From contig NC_134398.1 in the NCBI RefSeq assembly GCF_050003625.1, positions 88,351,983-88,415,982 on the forward strand: a DNA stretch of 64,000 bases, written 5' to 3'. This DNA is from Haematobia irritans. Lineage: Eukaryota > Arthropoda > Insecta > Diptera > Muscidae. The notes beneath the pieces were generated by a model, which worked only from the letters and a program-made list of their open reading frames with translations, did no database searches and was not told where the DNA came from. The position numbers and the translations under genes are program-made. Below are positions 23,521 through 37,198 of the stretch, piece after piece; position 1 is the first letter of the stretch, and each line of letters opens with the position of its first letter.

Positions 23521-24347
23521 AGGGAAAATAAAATGTTAATTTTGTAATAACAAGCAACCACCACCAACTTAATTCAATATCGCTCCCTGTTAAATAGCGC
23601 TCCAAGCTACTAAACACATATATGTTTATAGGCTATTTCTAAATTAATATATGTTTGCATCCAAGCATATTATATTTACAAACATTTTATGTCCCAAACA
23701 TAATATGTTCTAACATATTAACATATATGTCCCAAACATGTTATGCTAGTTTATGAACATTATATGCTTGCACTCAAAAATATTGTGTTTAAAAATTTGT
23801 GTTCCAAACATATAATGTTTATAGCCAAACATATGAAAAACAGTCGTTTTCATCCGTGTAGCTCTTACATAAGAATATTGCTCGATTTTTACAAATTTGG
23901 ATTTATTACCCACTCTAATTGAGCGATTTTCTCTTTTTTAATAATGGTCTCAATATTAGTGGCATACTAACTCCGTGGTGCAATATCAACTATAGCCAGT
24001 GTTGCTAGAAGTAGGGGAAATTCCCTATATGTAGGTTTTTTCTAATATTTAGCGTCTTGTATGGACCTAGGGCCACACTGTAGGGACATTTTCACTCAAC
24101 ACAATTTGTAATAATTTTTAAATTTTGGTGGCTCTAGAGGAGGAAATTAGAAGCCGGCAAGGCTTGATCTTTAATAATGTGTGGTAACAACAGTTACCAC
24201 TCGTGCCAAAAAAAAAATCTAACAAAATGTGAAGATTACCCCAAATTTACCAAACAAATATTTCTATAGAAATTTTTGTCAAAACTTTATTCCTGTAGAA
24301 AAATTTGTCAACATTTTATTTCTATAGAACATTTTGTCAAAATTGTA

Positions 24348-26194
<1,847 letters not shown>

Positions 26195-26384
26195 AGCTTT
26201 TTGTTACAAAATTGTTATTTTTGCAATAAAAAATAGTATTTTGTGCAAAAGCTCAGTCCATTTCGTTTATATCAAGCACTGTTTCTGGCTGTAAATCTTT
26301 AATAACCAACATTTCGAAGTTTCATTATACAAATTTAAAATAGTATAAATATAAATGTGTAAATTAAAAAAAAAATTGGTTCGG

Positions 26385-26457
26385 TCGGAGCAGGGATTGA
26401 ACCCACGACCCTTTGCATGCAAGGCAGACTCGCTAACCACTGCTCCACGTGGCCAAC
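26385..26457 (-). other. tRNA-like module, Ala-type (T3 left module)
   Basis: Minus strand: AGCAGTGGTTAGCGAGTC (A-box region), CTTGCATGC loop with TGC, and B box GGGTTCAATCCC. It resembles the head of the SINE, including CGACCGAACC immediately after. Opposite in direction to the module at 26568-26645. Confidence 0.65.
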
Positions 26458-26567
26458 AAATGTATGTTTCAGTTAATATTAATAATATTATGTTTGCATG
26501 GGCCCGTGGGCGCTGCAAACTATGCTATATAAATGTAACGTATAACGATAATTGTCTACCGGTGATT

Positions 26568-26645
26568 ATAACAGCTACGTAGCCCAGTGGATAGTGTGTT
26601 GGCTTACAAACTGTATGGTCCTCGGTTCGATTCTCCGTCCAGGCG
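26568..26645 (+). other. tRNA-like module, Val-type (T3/T2 core module)
   Basis: Plus strand: A box TAGCCCAGTGGATAGTG, loop CTTACAA with TAC, B box CGGTTCGATTCTCC. A and B boxes are well spaced, but no acceptor stem pairs, so it is tRNA-derived rather than a tRNA gene. Confidence 0.7.
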
Positions 26646-26749
26646 AAAGGTAAAATTTAAAAAATTTGTAAAATTGAATAATTTCTTCAACATTATTTGT
26701 ATTAACGAAAAATATGCCAAGAACTTTCGTGGAAGTGAAAATTATGTGA

Positions 26750-26849
26750 NNNNNNNNNNNNNNNNNNNNNNNNNNNNNNNNNNNNNNNNNNNNNNNNNNN
26801 NNNNNNNNNNNNNNNNNNNNNNNNNNNNNNNNNNNNNNNNNNNNNNNNN
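26750..26849. other. Assembly gap (100 N)
   Basis: Exactly 100 N. The same text, TTTCGTGGAAGTGAAAATTA then TGTGA, occurs immediately before and 7 bases after the gap, so the two contig ends overlap in sequence. Confidence 0.99.
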
Positions 26850-27448
26850 TAAAAAATTTCGTGGAAGTGAAAATTATGTGAGGGAATGAGCAGAATCTTC
26901 TTTGGGGAAAATTCTTCCAAGCATATAATATTTTTTGGCTCAAAATGCTTTCAAACATATAATATGTTCACATAAAACAAACATATTAATGTTTCGGCAG
27001 TATCCAATAATATATGTGCTTCCTGTAAAATATGTTTGGAACATATGTTAGAGAAGCGATTTTTTTGAGGGTGAAGTTACATACGTTTCATTTTCATGTT
27101 TTAAGATAATAAAGTACTTAGAAACATTTTTGTTTTGGAAAATTTGTTTAAATTTAACGAAAAATGTTGTAGGGAAAATTGTTTGGGAATGTATGGGAAA
27201 GTAGGGAACTTTTTTATCCGTGTAGGGTAAACCGAACAGTTTTCTTGGCAATACTGACTATGAGCTATAGTCTGATTGAGACAAAACACCCATAAACATC
27301 TACCACTTAATTTTCTTAAATATGCAACTGCGGTTTATCTCCCAGACCTATATCAATGTTACCCCACAAATGCTTATGATTACTAATTCAGTAAGGGTGG
27401 TTTAGGGTATGATATAGTCGGCCCCGCCCGACTTTCTACTTTACTTAC

Positions 27449-27700
27449 TAGATTTTATCAATTAACTTTTTAAATAAAGACTTAACTATTTGCAATCACT
27501 TTCTTAATTGACTTTATGGTTTTATTTTAATTAAAAAATTGATTGAATCAATTAATTTTTTATTAAACATTACAAAAAATCAATAATTAGTGTTTCGAGT
27601 TTGATTAAAAAGTTAATTGTATCAATTAATTGTTTACTTGAAAAAGTTTCAAGATTCAATTAACTTTTTAATTGGAAATATTTTGGTGATATTTTTTCTG
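27449..27700. mobile_element. H-family MITE fragment (copy 3)
   Basis: TCAATTAACTTTTTAATTGG, GATTGAATCAATTAATTTTT and ATTTTGGTGATATTTTTTCTG match the left half of H inverted. It ends where element W begins. Confidence 0.6.
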
Positions 27701-28605
27701 CACAGAGAATACAGATTGGTTGTAGCAACCGAATTTATAGTCAACCTCCTTTTAGCAGTTACAGCAACTATCAAAAGGCAGTTGTGTCTCCCAACTATTC
27801 GGTCAATACAATTAATACAACATAAACTATTGGTTGTGTAAACCGATGACATAGGTTGCTGCTACCTTCATAATTCGGTTGTGTTATCCAACCTTATTAA
27901 TACTGGAAACCGTATTAAAATACAATTTTTTCCTCATAATATATACTTTATTTAAATATGTTTAAATATATTAATATACACATACATATTATTTAACAAA
28001 TAAAGAAAGTGCAGCTTATAAATTCCGAGCGATTTATTCAACACTCCTATTGAATATTGTCCATTGAGCAATAAACGAACGGGATAACAGCCAAGCTAAT
28101 TTAATTCCTTATTTAAGTGGGCACGGGTGATATAAACCATACCACGATTTGAGGATTTGATTTCTTCTACGCTTTATGTTCTTCCTGTCTGTGCCTCTGG
28201 CCGTATTTTTTTATTTGAATTAAAATGTGTAATGTCTACACGTCTTCTTCAACTACTATAAATTGGAAATAACAAAATGATATTTGAAAAAATATTTCAC
28301 ATGCCATTCGGTTATGAAGATCGTATGTACCTGATGACTACTGAATGACTGTTGTGGAATTTATTTATGGTTGGTCGTATCAACCGATTTAAACTAAAAT
28401 TTTTTTATAGGTGAGACATTTGGTTGCTACAACTATTTGATTATTATGAGAATAGATAATCTACTGACATGTTCGCCAAATGGTACGGAGGATTCCAAAA
28501 TGATTTTGAATATAGCAATAAGGTTGACACAACTGATGAATAATTACTAAAGTAGAATTTTCATAACTATAACCGACATACAACCAATCTCTTCTCTTTG
28601 TGTGT
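27701..28605. mobile_element. W-family MITE with GGTTGTAGCAACC palindromes
   Basis: Inverted ends: CACAGAGAATACAGATTGGT at the left and CACACAAAGAGAAGAGATTG read inward from the right, each followed by GGTTGTA and a CGGTT box. Repeated GGTTG/CAACC words (27716-27900, 28370-28590) make the interior self-complementary. No protein; short ORFs on both strands are shadows of the palindromes. Target duplication not visible. Confidence 0.6.
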
Positions 28606-28795
28606 GTACATACATTTCTAAACATACATATATGTTTACACAAAATTGTCAAACTAGTATATGTTTGCATCCAAAGACATTATATTTAGGAAAATGTTAT
28701 GTCCACTTAAAAATAATGTGCTACAAATTTGAGTTTCAAACATATAATTTTTACACCGAAACATATGAAAAACAGTCTTTTTCGTCCGTGTAAAA
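28606..28795 (+). mobile_element. T2-family right-end fragment
   Basis: CATATATGTTTACAC, ATATGTTTGCATCCAAAG and the terminus CAGTCTTTTTCGTCCGTG match the right quarter of complete T2 copies. Confidence 0.7.
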
Positions 28796-29983
28796 TTAAT
28801 ATCTAAGTAGTATACTTATTTTCACCTAGATCGATGTTATTATAGCCCAAAGTCATTATCGTCAAACTAATGCTGGCCTTCTCATTTTTCACTTCTGGTT
28901 GGATGTTAATAAAACAGACTCAAACATTGACATTCAAACGGATGGCATTGATAGTGAATACAGTTTCTCACTATTTTGTCCTTGCTGCTGACAATGATGT
29001 TCACTTATTTCATGCTTCACATGAATCCATTGAATCTTCCTGACTGCTACCGTCGACTGGATTTTTTTCCTTTGCATTCCATTCTTGTTTCTTGCTTAGC
29101 ATTTTTTTTCTCTGTCAAGTCCTTATAAAAGAGACAGCCATTAGAATTTTAGCGATTATGATAGTCGAAAAGAGATTTTTTTCCAAAATCAGGAGGAAAA
29201 TGACAAATCAGAAGTAACATAATAGGGCTGTCTAGTAAAAATTATACTGTTAAAATTTCGAAGAGGGTACACTGGAAAAAATAAAAAGTTTAGATATCAA
29301 TGACCATAGGTACGAAGATTTTACTAATACAATTTTTAAAAATTTCTGATAAAAAATATTCTTTTCTGGTAAAGATATTGTTATGATTTTATCAATTAGT
29401 TGGTCGATAAAAAAATCCACAAATTGATAAAAACATCGTATGTGTTTTATCGGTTTTATGTCCGATATTGTGCGCATACATACATACATCTGCACATTAA
29501 TTTGTAGAGAAAACAGAGAAAAAATGCATTGATGTCCTCACCTTTCGTATGAGAATGTACAAAAGAATTCAGAAACACTTAGCTTTTGGAAGCTTCGAGA
29601 AATATTCTATTATGCCCATCAATTGTTGATGCCACTTTTTTTAATCACTCATATCCTAACATTAAATCAGTGAAGACGCCTTTTTAATTTAGCTACATGG
29701 AAGAAGTAAGTATTAAGTGTTCATTTTGTGATTTATATTTATTGTGTTGCTAGAATTGATAATATCTTCCAACTGTTAATCTTATTTATATATTGGAATC
29801 GATTTTGAATTAAAACATACTGCTGAATTCGAGATGGAATGAGTTTTCGGTCAACAATTAAATATGCAATGAAGAAAACAATTCGAGTGTTTATTTATTT
29901 AATGTTTCTTTGAAAAATCGAAAATTATATTTACTATTATTTTGGTTGAACAAATTATAGTTGTGTTTCTTTACGTACTACTA
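28796..29983. other. AT-rich spacer
   Basis: Nothing coding. A TTTATC/GATAAA-rich stretch at 29270-29465 resembles 37640-37930 and may be a degraded MITE. Confidence 0.4.
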
Positions 29984-30960
29984 CACCCTCACAAAAAATC
30001 GCTTCTGTAACATATACTCCCAAACATATTTTGCTTCAAGCATATACATTTTTGGGTATTGCCCAAACATTTATATGTTTGATCTCTACCAATTTATAAT
30101 ATGTTTGAAAGCATATTGGTCTAAACAATATATGTTTGGGTAGTCTAAGTTCCAAACATTTTGTATTTTTGCATCCAAATTCAATAATGTTGTCTTCCAA
30201 AAAACAATATGTTATTATGTGACCATATAATATGTTTGGAAGCATTTTGCACCCAAAAATATTATATGCTTAGAAAAAATTCTCCCAAACAATATTGTGC
30301 TCAAAATTTTATTTATTTATTTATATATTTACAATCATAATGAATTATGAAAATAAACAGGTAATATAGGTGCTAACAACATAGGTTTTCGACCTGAATG
30401 CTCAAAATGTTGTTTCTGCCCAATTGTATATTCCCCCACATCTTTCTCACTTCCACGAGATTTTTTAGTTCTTAGCACCTTTTTCTGTAATACAAACATT
30501 GTAGAAGAAATTATTCAATTGTATGATTTTTTTTATTTTAATTTTACCTTTTGCCAGACGGGGATTCGAACAGCGGACCACGCAGTTTGTAAGGATCAAA
30601 GAAGTAGCTGATCAATTGCCCAAGGAAAAATAAAATGTTAATTTTGTAATAACAAGCAACAACCACCAACTTAATTCAATATCGCTCCCTGTTAAATAGC
30701 GCTCCAAGCTACTAAACACATATATGTTTATAGGCTATTTCTAAATTAATATATGTTTGCATCCAAGCATATTATATTTACAAACATTTTATGTCCCATA
30801 CATAATATGTTCTAACATATTAACATATATGTCCCAAACATGTTATGCTAGTTTATGAACATTATATGCTTGCACTCAAAAATATTGTGTTTAAAAATTT
30901 GTATTCCAAACATATAATGTTTATAGCCAAACATATGAAAAACAGTCTTTTTCATCCGTG
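29984..30960 (+). mobile_element. T2-family element, complete uninterrupted copy
   Basis: This is the reference copy of T2: 977 bp, TA at 29982-29983 and 30961-30962. Ends are CACCCTCACAAAAAATCGC and, inverted, CACGGATGAAAAAGACTG. It contains a minus-strand Val-type tRNA-like module at about 30552-30620 (B box TGTTCGAATCCCC) and the shared core (TTCTCACTTCCACGAG, TTAGTTCTTAGCAC). It holds the empty site for the N insertion at 30141-30142. Non-coding. Confidence 0.85.
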
Positions 30961-32377
30961 TAGTTACTACTTTTACTAGTTTTTACTAGAAACCGTTCCT
31001 CAACCTCAAAAAATAGTAAAAGTAGTAAACAATTTTAAGAGAGCAATGTCGAAATGCATGTCTCTTTTAAATTTTTTTTTCTACAAGTTACTCGACAAAT
31101 TCTTTCGAGTAAAAGTAGTAGATATGTCACGACAAAAATAATTATGTCTTTTTAAATTTTACAAACCAAAGTAGTTCCAAATCGCTTTTTTTTGGAAATA
31201 GTTCTGTAACGTTTGAATGTATTAAGATATCAACATAATTTTTTCTTTGTGCCAAAGCTGAGATGTTTTTCTCTATGTTAAGGTCCCTAGTTGGTTCACG
31301 GGCTGGCCTATAGACGTTGGAAGTTGGACACCTCGGATGTATGAAATTTTGTTTTACTTGGCAAACGCGCAATTATGCACCGATCTTCATGATTTTTGCA
31401 TTGCTGGATAGAACTTTTAAACCTCTATAAAAAGATTGTGTAAGTACATCTAATATTTGCGAGATATGGGCCTTACAATGTATTTTTTTTTGCAAAATTT
31501 GAACAAAATGGGGTCCGTATTTCGAATCTAGAAAGTCAGTTTTAAGACCGATTATTGTTATATATTCTTAACTATATTCCTTATAAAATTCTACGTATCC
31601 TAGAGGACAAATATGTTATGTGTACCTTTGTACTTTAGATTGAACGTGTAGATGGCACAATTTGGCATTTCAAAACAATTCCGAACCAATACCACTTGTT
31701 TCGAAAAAAAAAGTACCAAAACATTGACCGACTCACACCAAATTCGACACATCCATTAATGGACCAAAAGTGCCTCTACGTTTTGAATTTCATGCAAATC
31801 GGATAAAAGTTTTAATGTCTATGTGTTGAAGACCCCATCTGGAGGGACGGTTTATATGGGGGCAAGATCGAAACTTAGGCCGATCTTCGAACTTGACCTG
31901 CTTGTAGACAAAATAAGTGCCTGCGCAAAATATCAGCACTATAGGTTCGTTATTGAAGGAAGCCTGATTACAACAGGTAGCCATCCAGACGGACATCGTT
32001 ATATAGTCTTATAATTTCTCCCTGATCAAGACTATATTTTATGTGTATATTTTATGTGTTACAAACGAAATGACAAATCCCCAATATGAGATACTGATAA
32101 TATGCGCTATTACTGTACTTATATGGACCAGAAGCCAGAGTTTTACTATGACTTCAAAATTTGCACAAAGAGTACTATTAAGAGTACTTTCCATCGCAAT
32201 AAGGATTTCAAAGTTTCCTGCAAAAAAATTTGCAATTTGTCAAAATAATTGCGATATAAAAGTATTTCACTTACCTGCTTCCATGTTTTAAAAATATTTT
32301 TTCAAATCACAATACTTCTTTTGATTTTTATTTGGCATTTTTACTATTTTGTAACATACCATATTATCGTTCCTGTA

Positions 32378-32951
32378 CACAGAAAAAAATATCACCAAAA
32401 TATTTCCAATTAAAAAGTTAATTGAAGTTGAAAATTTTTTCAATTAATAAATTAATTGATACAATTAACTTTTTAATCATGATAGAAACATTAAGTTAAT
32501 TAAGTCAATGATTGAAATTTTTAAAATGTTTAATTAAAAAATTAATTGATACAATTAACTTTTTAATCAAATTCGGAAGACTAATTCAGTTAAAAAAAGT
32601 GCTGATTTTTTTTTTACTTTTTTAATTAAAAATGTATTTCAAACAATCATTTGTTAATCCAAATAAAAACTCTAAGCCAATCTAACTAAGTAATTAAAAA
32701 AAGTTACCTTTTCTAATTAATAAATTAATTGCGTTTTGCAATCAACATCAATTAAATTTTTAATTGAATCAATTAAAAAATTAATTGAATTTTGCTGAAA
32801 AAATCAATTAATTTTTTAATCAAGAATTTTTTCTATGCCCAATTAAAACTGTGATTGATACTATCATTTTCGTGATTGAAGACATTTCAATTAAAAAATT
32901 AATTGGATCAATTAATTTGGTGATTGAATCAGAGAAAAAATTTTTTGTGTG
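32378..32951. mobile_element. H-family MITE, complete copy (574 bp, TA duplication)
   Basis: Termini CACAGAAAAAAATATCACC and, inverted, CACACAAAAAATTTTTTC, with TA at 32376-32377 and 32952-32953. The unoccupied site is in G copy 1 (TA at 5221-5222), fixing both ends. The interior is repeated TTAATTGA/TCAATTAA words, strongly self-complementary. Non-coding. Confidence 0.92.
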
Positions 32952-33584
32952 TACATTTAACAAATTTTGAACTCTGAGAGGATTTTCAATATTTCTCTCT
33001 TTTACTACTTTTTACTACCAGCACGCAGAGATTGTCACAATCATATTCGAAGAGCAAAATAATGTGATAGGAGCTATTTTTGCGGCGACCATGTAACATG
33101 TTCACCTGCAACCATGTTGGCTCAGTGAACATGGCACCTGCAACCATGTTGGCTCAGTGAACATGGTTCTAAAATTGTCCTCATCTAACATTTTAGATAC
33201 AAATATTGATACAAATAATTTTGTTTGAATGAAAAGAAAATGGTCACGATCTGAAATGTTATGGTCTTCATCAAAAATGGTTTTCTTCAAGTTAAAAGAA
33301 CATGGTCACAATCTAAAATGTTTTGCTTTATGAAAAAAACTTTTTTCGTCGTCGAAAAAAGGACGCCACTTGAGAAAAGAAAACATACTATTAATTTTAT
33401 TTATTGGTTTTTATTTATTTATAAATTAAATCATTGTTTATTTGTATATATAATGTCGTGCAAGCAAACATCATTTATTTTTACACACTCTATTTTGGTT
33501 CAATTTCAATAATAAGAAAACATTCAATATTTACTTGTACCCATCAAATGTATCAACGCAGACATCATGTAACTACAAATAAAA

Positions 33585-34684
33585 ACAAGTATATACAGCA
33601 GTAAGTTCGGTCGGGTCGAATCTTAAATACCCACCACCATTAACCAAATATTAGGGTTTCCTTTTAAATTTCAGAAGGGCTTGAGGACTTGAGGACACTT
33701 CCCGAAGATAAATTTAAAGATTTCACCTATGAGGACTATATCAGATTGTGGATTTATAAAAACAATTTTTGTTTGAGTTTTAGAGGAATCATTAACATCT
33801 CTTGTAAGTGTGCAAGACAATTATAAAATAACATCTTGATTTGAAATGTTAAATCTGTAGATTTTCACCCGAGAAGTAAAATCTGGAAATTTTACATTGA
33901 GTTTCATGATCAGTGCGCCTTCTATACCCTGAAGAAGTGAAGTCGGTCTATATGAAGGCATTACCAAATGGACCGATAAAAACTTAATCCGATACACGTT
34001 TTTGTGAGCCTAAAATACCAGAGTATTTACAATTTCAGGCAAATCGGATAAAAACTACGGTTTCTAGAGTTAAATCGGGAGATCGATCTTATGGGGGCTA
34101 TACTAAAATATGGACCGATACTCACTGTTTTCGGCACACCTCTTTATGGCTGGAAAATACCTCTAGATTTCCAATTTTAGGCAAATTGGATAAAAACTTC
34201 GGATTCTAGAAGCCCAAGAAGTAAAATCGGGATATCGGTTTATATGGGGGCTATACCAAAACATGGACCGATACACACCATTTGTGGCACACCTCTTTAT
34301 AGTTCTAAAATACCTATAAATTTCCAATTTCAGGCAAATTGTATATAAACTACGGATTCTATAAACCCAAGATGTAAAATCGAGAGATCGGTCTATATGG
34401 GGGCTATACCAAAACATGGAACGATACGGACCATCTTCGAACTTGACCTGCCTGCAGACAAAAGACGAGTTTGTGCAAAATTTCAGCACGATTGCTTCAT
34501 TATCGAAGACTGTAGCGTGATTACAACAGACAGACAGACGTACATCGTTATATCGTCTTAGAATTTCTCCCTGATCCAGAATATATATACTTTATATAGT
34601 CGGAAATCGATATTTCGATGTTTTACAAACGGAATGACAAACTTATTATACCCCCGTCACCATTCTATGGTGGTGGGTATAATA
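33585..34684 (+). mobile_element. R-family element inside M
   Basis: Starts ACAAGTATATACAGCAGTAA, then GTTCGGTCGGGTCGAATC and TACCCACCACCATT; ends CTATGGTGGTGGGTATAATA. Interior boxes: GGGGGCTATACCAAAACATG, GACAGACAGACG, TTTCTCCCTGATCCAGA. Subterminal inverted CCACCAT/ATGGTGG. No protein. Confidence 0.7.
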
Positions 34685-34938
34685 AATTATACCATATATC
34701 AAGATGCAGAGCAAAAACCAGGTACATTTTTCCGATTACACTTTCCTTTTTTGTATTCACATGAAACCACGTGCCACTTCTGAATAAATAAATAAACATA
34801 AAACACAGAAATTCCGTATTCTCCGTCCATTCTAAGAAACAGTCAACACACGACTGACGCGCAAAATGAAAATAGTGTGTACCTGTCAATGTTTTTATAA
34901 AATTCTTTTCGCTGCAAAATTAAAAAAAAAAAAAAAAA
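34685..34938. other. M-element interior between two R copies
   Basis: Unrecognised 250 bp; the adjacent ORF 34665-34889 is unsupported. Confidence 0.35.
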
Positions 34939-35164
34939 ACAAGTATATACGGCCGTAAGTTCGGCCAGGCCGAATCTTATGTACCCTCCACCATGGATTG
35001 CGTAGGAACTTCTACTAAAGGCTGTCATCCACAATCGAATTACTTGGGTTGAGATAACACTTGCCGATGGCAAGGTATCGTAAAACTTTTTAACACTGTC
35101 TTCTAAATTGTAAGTTAGCCCATACGGGGTATATATTAAACAAAAAAAGGCCGATTAAATACGT

Positions 35165-35660
35165 ATATAATCTAGTTTGACAAAATTTTCTATAGAAATA
35201 AAATTTTGACAAAATTTTCTATAGAAATGAAACCTTGACAAAATTTTCTATAGAAATAAAATTTTGACAAAATTTTCTATAGAAATAAAAATTTGACAAA
35301 ATTTTCTATAGAAATAAAAACTTGACAAAATTTTCTATAGAAATAAAATGTTGACAAAATTTTCTATGGAAGTAAAATGTTGACACAATTTTCTATAGCA
35401 ATACAATTTTGACAAAAATTTCTATAGAAATAAAATGTTGACAAAATTTTGTATAGAAATGAAATTTTGACAAAACTTAGTATAGAAATAAAATGTTGAC
35501 AAAATTTTCTATAGAAATAAAATTTTGACAAAATTTTCTATGGAAATAAAATTTTGACAAACATTTGTATAGAAATAAGCTTTTGACAAAACTTTCTATA
35601 GAAATGAAATTTTGACAAAACTTTCTACAGTAATAAAATTTGACAAAATTTTCTATGGAA
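35165..35660. repeat. Roughly 30-bp minisatellite inside R
   Basis: About sixteen degenerate copies of a unit with core ACAAAATTTTCTATAGAAA followed by TAAAATTTTG. The same unit occurs inverted at 24260-24480 and 42165-42400 and direct at 58460-58560 and 59000-59135, in otherwise different surroundings. Confidence 0.9.
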
Positions 35661-35736
35661 ATAAAGTTTTGGTAGATTATTTTTGGCGATATGGACCAAT
35701 TTTTGTGTAATAAGTCATCGGATATATATAACTAAA

Positions 35737-36958
35737 GACCGATATGGACCAATTTTTACATGGCTGTTAGAGGCCATATATTGACAAAATGTACCAAATT
35801 TCAACCGTATCTGATGACTTTTGCTCCTCCAAGAGGTTCCGGACGTCAAATCTGGGGACGGTTTATATGGGAACTATATATTATTATGGACCGATATGGA
35901 CCAATTTTTGCATGGTTGTTAGAGACCATATACTAACACCATGTACCAAATTTCAACTGGATCGGATGAATTTTGCTCTTCCAAGAGGCTCCGGAGGTCA
36001 AATCTGGGGATCGGTTTATATGGGGGCTATATATAATTATGGACCGATATGGACCAATTTTTGCATGGTTATTAGAGGCCGTAAACTAACATCAGGTACC
36101 AAATTTCAACCGGATCGGATGAATCTGGCCCCTCCAAGAGGCTCCGGAGGTCAAATCTGGGGATCGGTTTATATGGGGGCTATATATAATTATGGACCGA
36201 TATGGACCAATTTTTGCATGGTTATTAGAGGCCGTAAACTAACATCAGGTACCAAATTTCAACCGGATCGGATGAATCTGGCCCCTCCAAGAGGCTCCGG
36301 AGGTCAAATCTGGGGATCGGTTTATATGGGGGCTATATATAATTATGGACCGATATGGACCAATTTTTGCATGGTTGTTAAAAACCGTATACTAAGACCA
36401 CGTACTAAATTTCAACCGGATCGGATGAATTTTGCTCCTCCAAGGGGCTCCGGTGGTCAAATCTGGGGATCGGTTTATATGGGAGCTATATATAATTATG
36501 GACCGATATGGACCAATTTTTGCATGGTTGTTAGAGGCCGTATACTAACATCAGGTACCAAATTTCAACCGGATTGGATGAATTTTGCCCCTCCAAAAGT
36601 CTCCGGAGGTCAAATCTGGGGATCGGTTTATATGGGGGCTATATATAATTATGGACCGATATGGACCAATTTTTGCATGGTTGTTAGAGACCATATACTA
36701 ACATCAGGTACCAAATTTCAATCGGATCGGATGAATTTTGCCCCTCCAAGAGGCTCCGAAGGTCAAATCTGGGGATCGGTTTATATGGGGGCTATATATA
36801 ATTATGGACCGATATGGACCAATTTTTGCATGGTTGTTAGAGACCGTATACTTAGACCACGTACCAAATTTCAACCGGATCGGATTAATTTTGCTGCTCC
36901 GGGAGGCTCCCCAAGCCAAATTTGGGGATCGGTTTATATGGGGGCTATACGTAAACGT
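35737..36958 (+). repeat. Eight-unit tandem array, 153-bp period
   Basis: GGACCGATATGGACCAATTT begins at 35888, 36041, 36194, 36347, 36500, 36653 and 36806, each exactly 153 bp apart, with a diverged first copy at 35737 and a diverged follow-on at 36959. Each unit also contains CAAATTTCAACCGGATCGGA, AAGAGGCTCCGGAGGTCAAA and GGTTTATATGGGGGCTATAT. The units at 36041 and 36194 appear virtually identical. The reading frame stays open because 153 is divisible by three. Confidence 0.95.
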
Positions 36959-37198
36959 GGTCCGATATGGCCCATTTTCAATTCCATCCGACCTACATCA
37001 ATAACAACTACTTGTGCCAAGTTTCAAGTCGATAGCTTGTTTCGTTCGGAAGTTAGCGTGATTTCCACAGACGGACAGACGGACAGACGGACGGACGGAC
37101 GGACGTGCTTAGATCGACTCAGAATTTCACCACGACCCAGAATATATATACTTTATGGGGTCTTAGAGCAATATTTCGATGTGTTACAAACGGAATGA
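35789..37198 (+). other. 469-codon ORF across the 153-bp array (probably not a gene)
   Basis: It starts ATG at 35789-35791 and translates the array as 51-residue repeats containing GSVYMGAIYNYGPIWTNFC, GTKFQPDRMNFAPPRGSGG and QIWG, then a tail with TDGQTDRRTDGRT from the GACG-rich tract. No known family, signal peptide or catalytic motif. The homologous arrays at 17454-18260, 21599-22060 and 41287-41595 do not keep a comparable frame, which argues against protein-coding selection. Retained because of its length. Confidence 0.3.

Larger units (their letters stand above)
22367..23858 (+). mobile_element. T2-family element, complete copy with a nested MITE
   Basis: TA flanks both ends (22365-22366, 23859-23860). 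Left end CACGCTCACAAAAAATCGC; right end inverted CACGGATGAAAACGACTG. Order: CATATGTTTGGG-rich segment, core (CTTTCTCACTTCCACGAG), minus-strand tRNA-like module (23450-23520), then a second CATATGTTTGGG-rich segment. Subtracting the 515-bp nested MITE and its duplicated TA leaves 975 bp, against 977 bp for the copy at 29984-30960. The two differ at only a few scattered bases. Non-coding. Confidence 0.85.
26195..27074 (+). mobile_element. Chimeric element: T3 left half, shared core, T2 right half
   Basis: From about 26195 the text (TTACAAAATTGTTATTTTTGC, GTCCATTTCGTTTATATCAA) follows the T3 copy at 54704-55522, including a minus-strand Ala-type and a plus-strand Val-type tRNA-like module. After the core (AAGAACTTTCGTGGAAGTGA) it continues not to the T3 end but to a T2 end: GCATATAATATTTTTTGGC, then GCGATTTTTTTGAGGGTG at 27056-27074. 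The assembly gap lies at the core, so the join could in principle be an assembly error. Confidence 0.7.

Noticed and set aside
26568..26645. tRNA-Val gene
   Set aside because: Well-formed A and B boxes with TAC in the loop, but no acceptor stem; it recurs inside T3 and T2 elements.
34163..34489. 108-codon minus-strand ORF with internal repeats
   Set aside because: Translation of R-family units on the opposite strand.
35165..35660. CRISPR-like array of regular repeats
   Set aside because: Units are contiguous minisatellite copies without unique spacers, and the context is eukaryotic.
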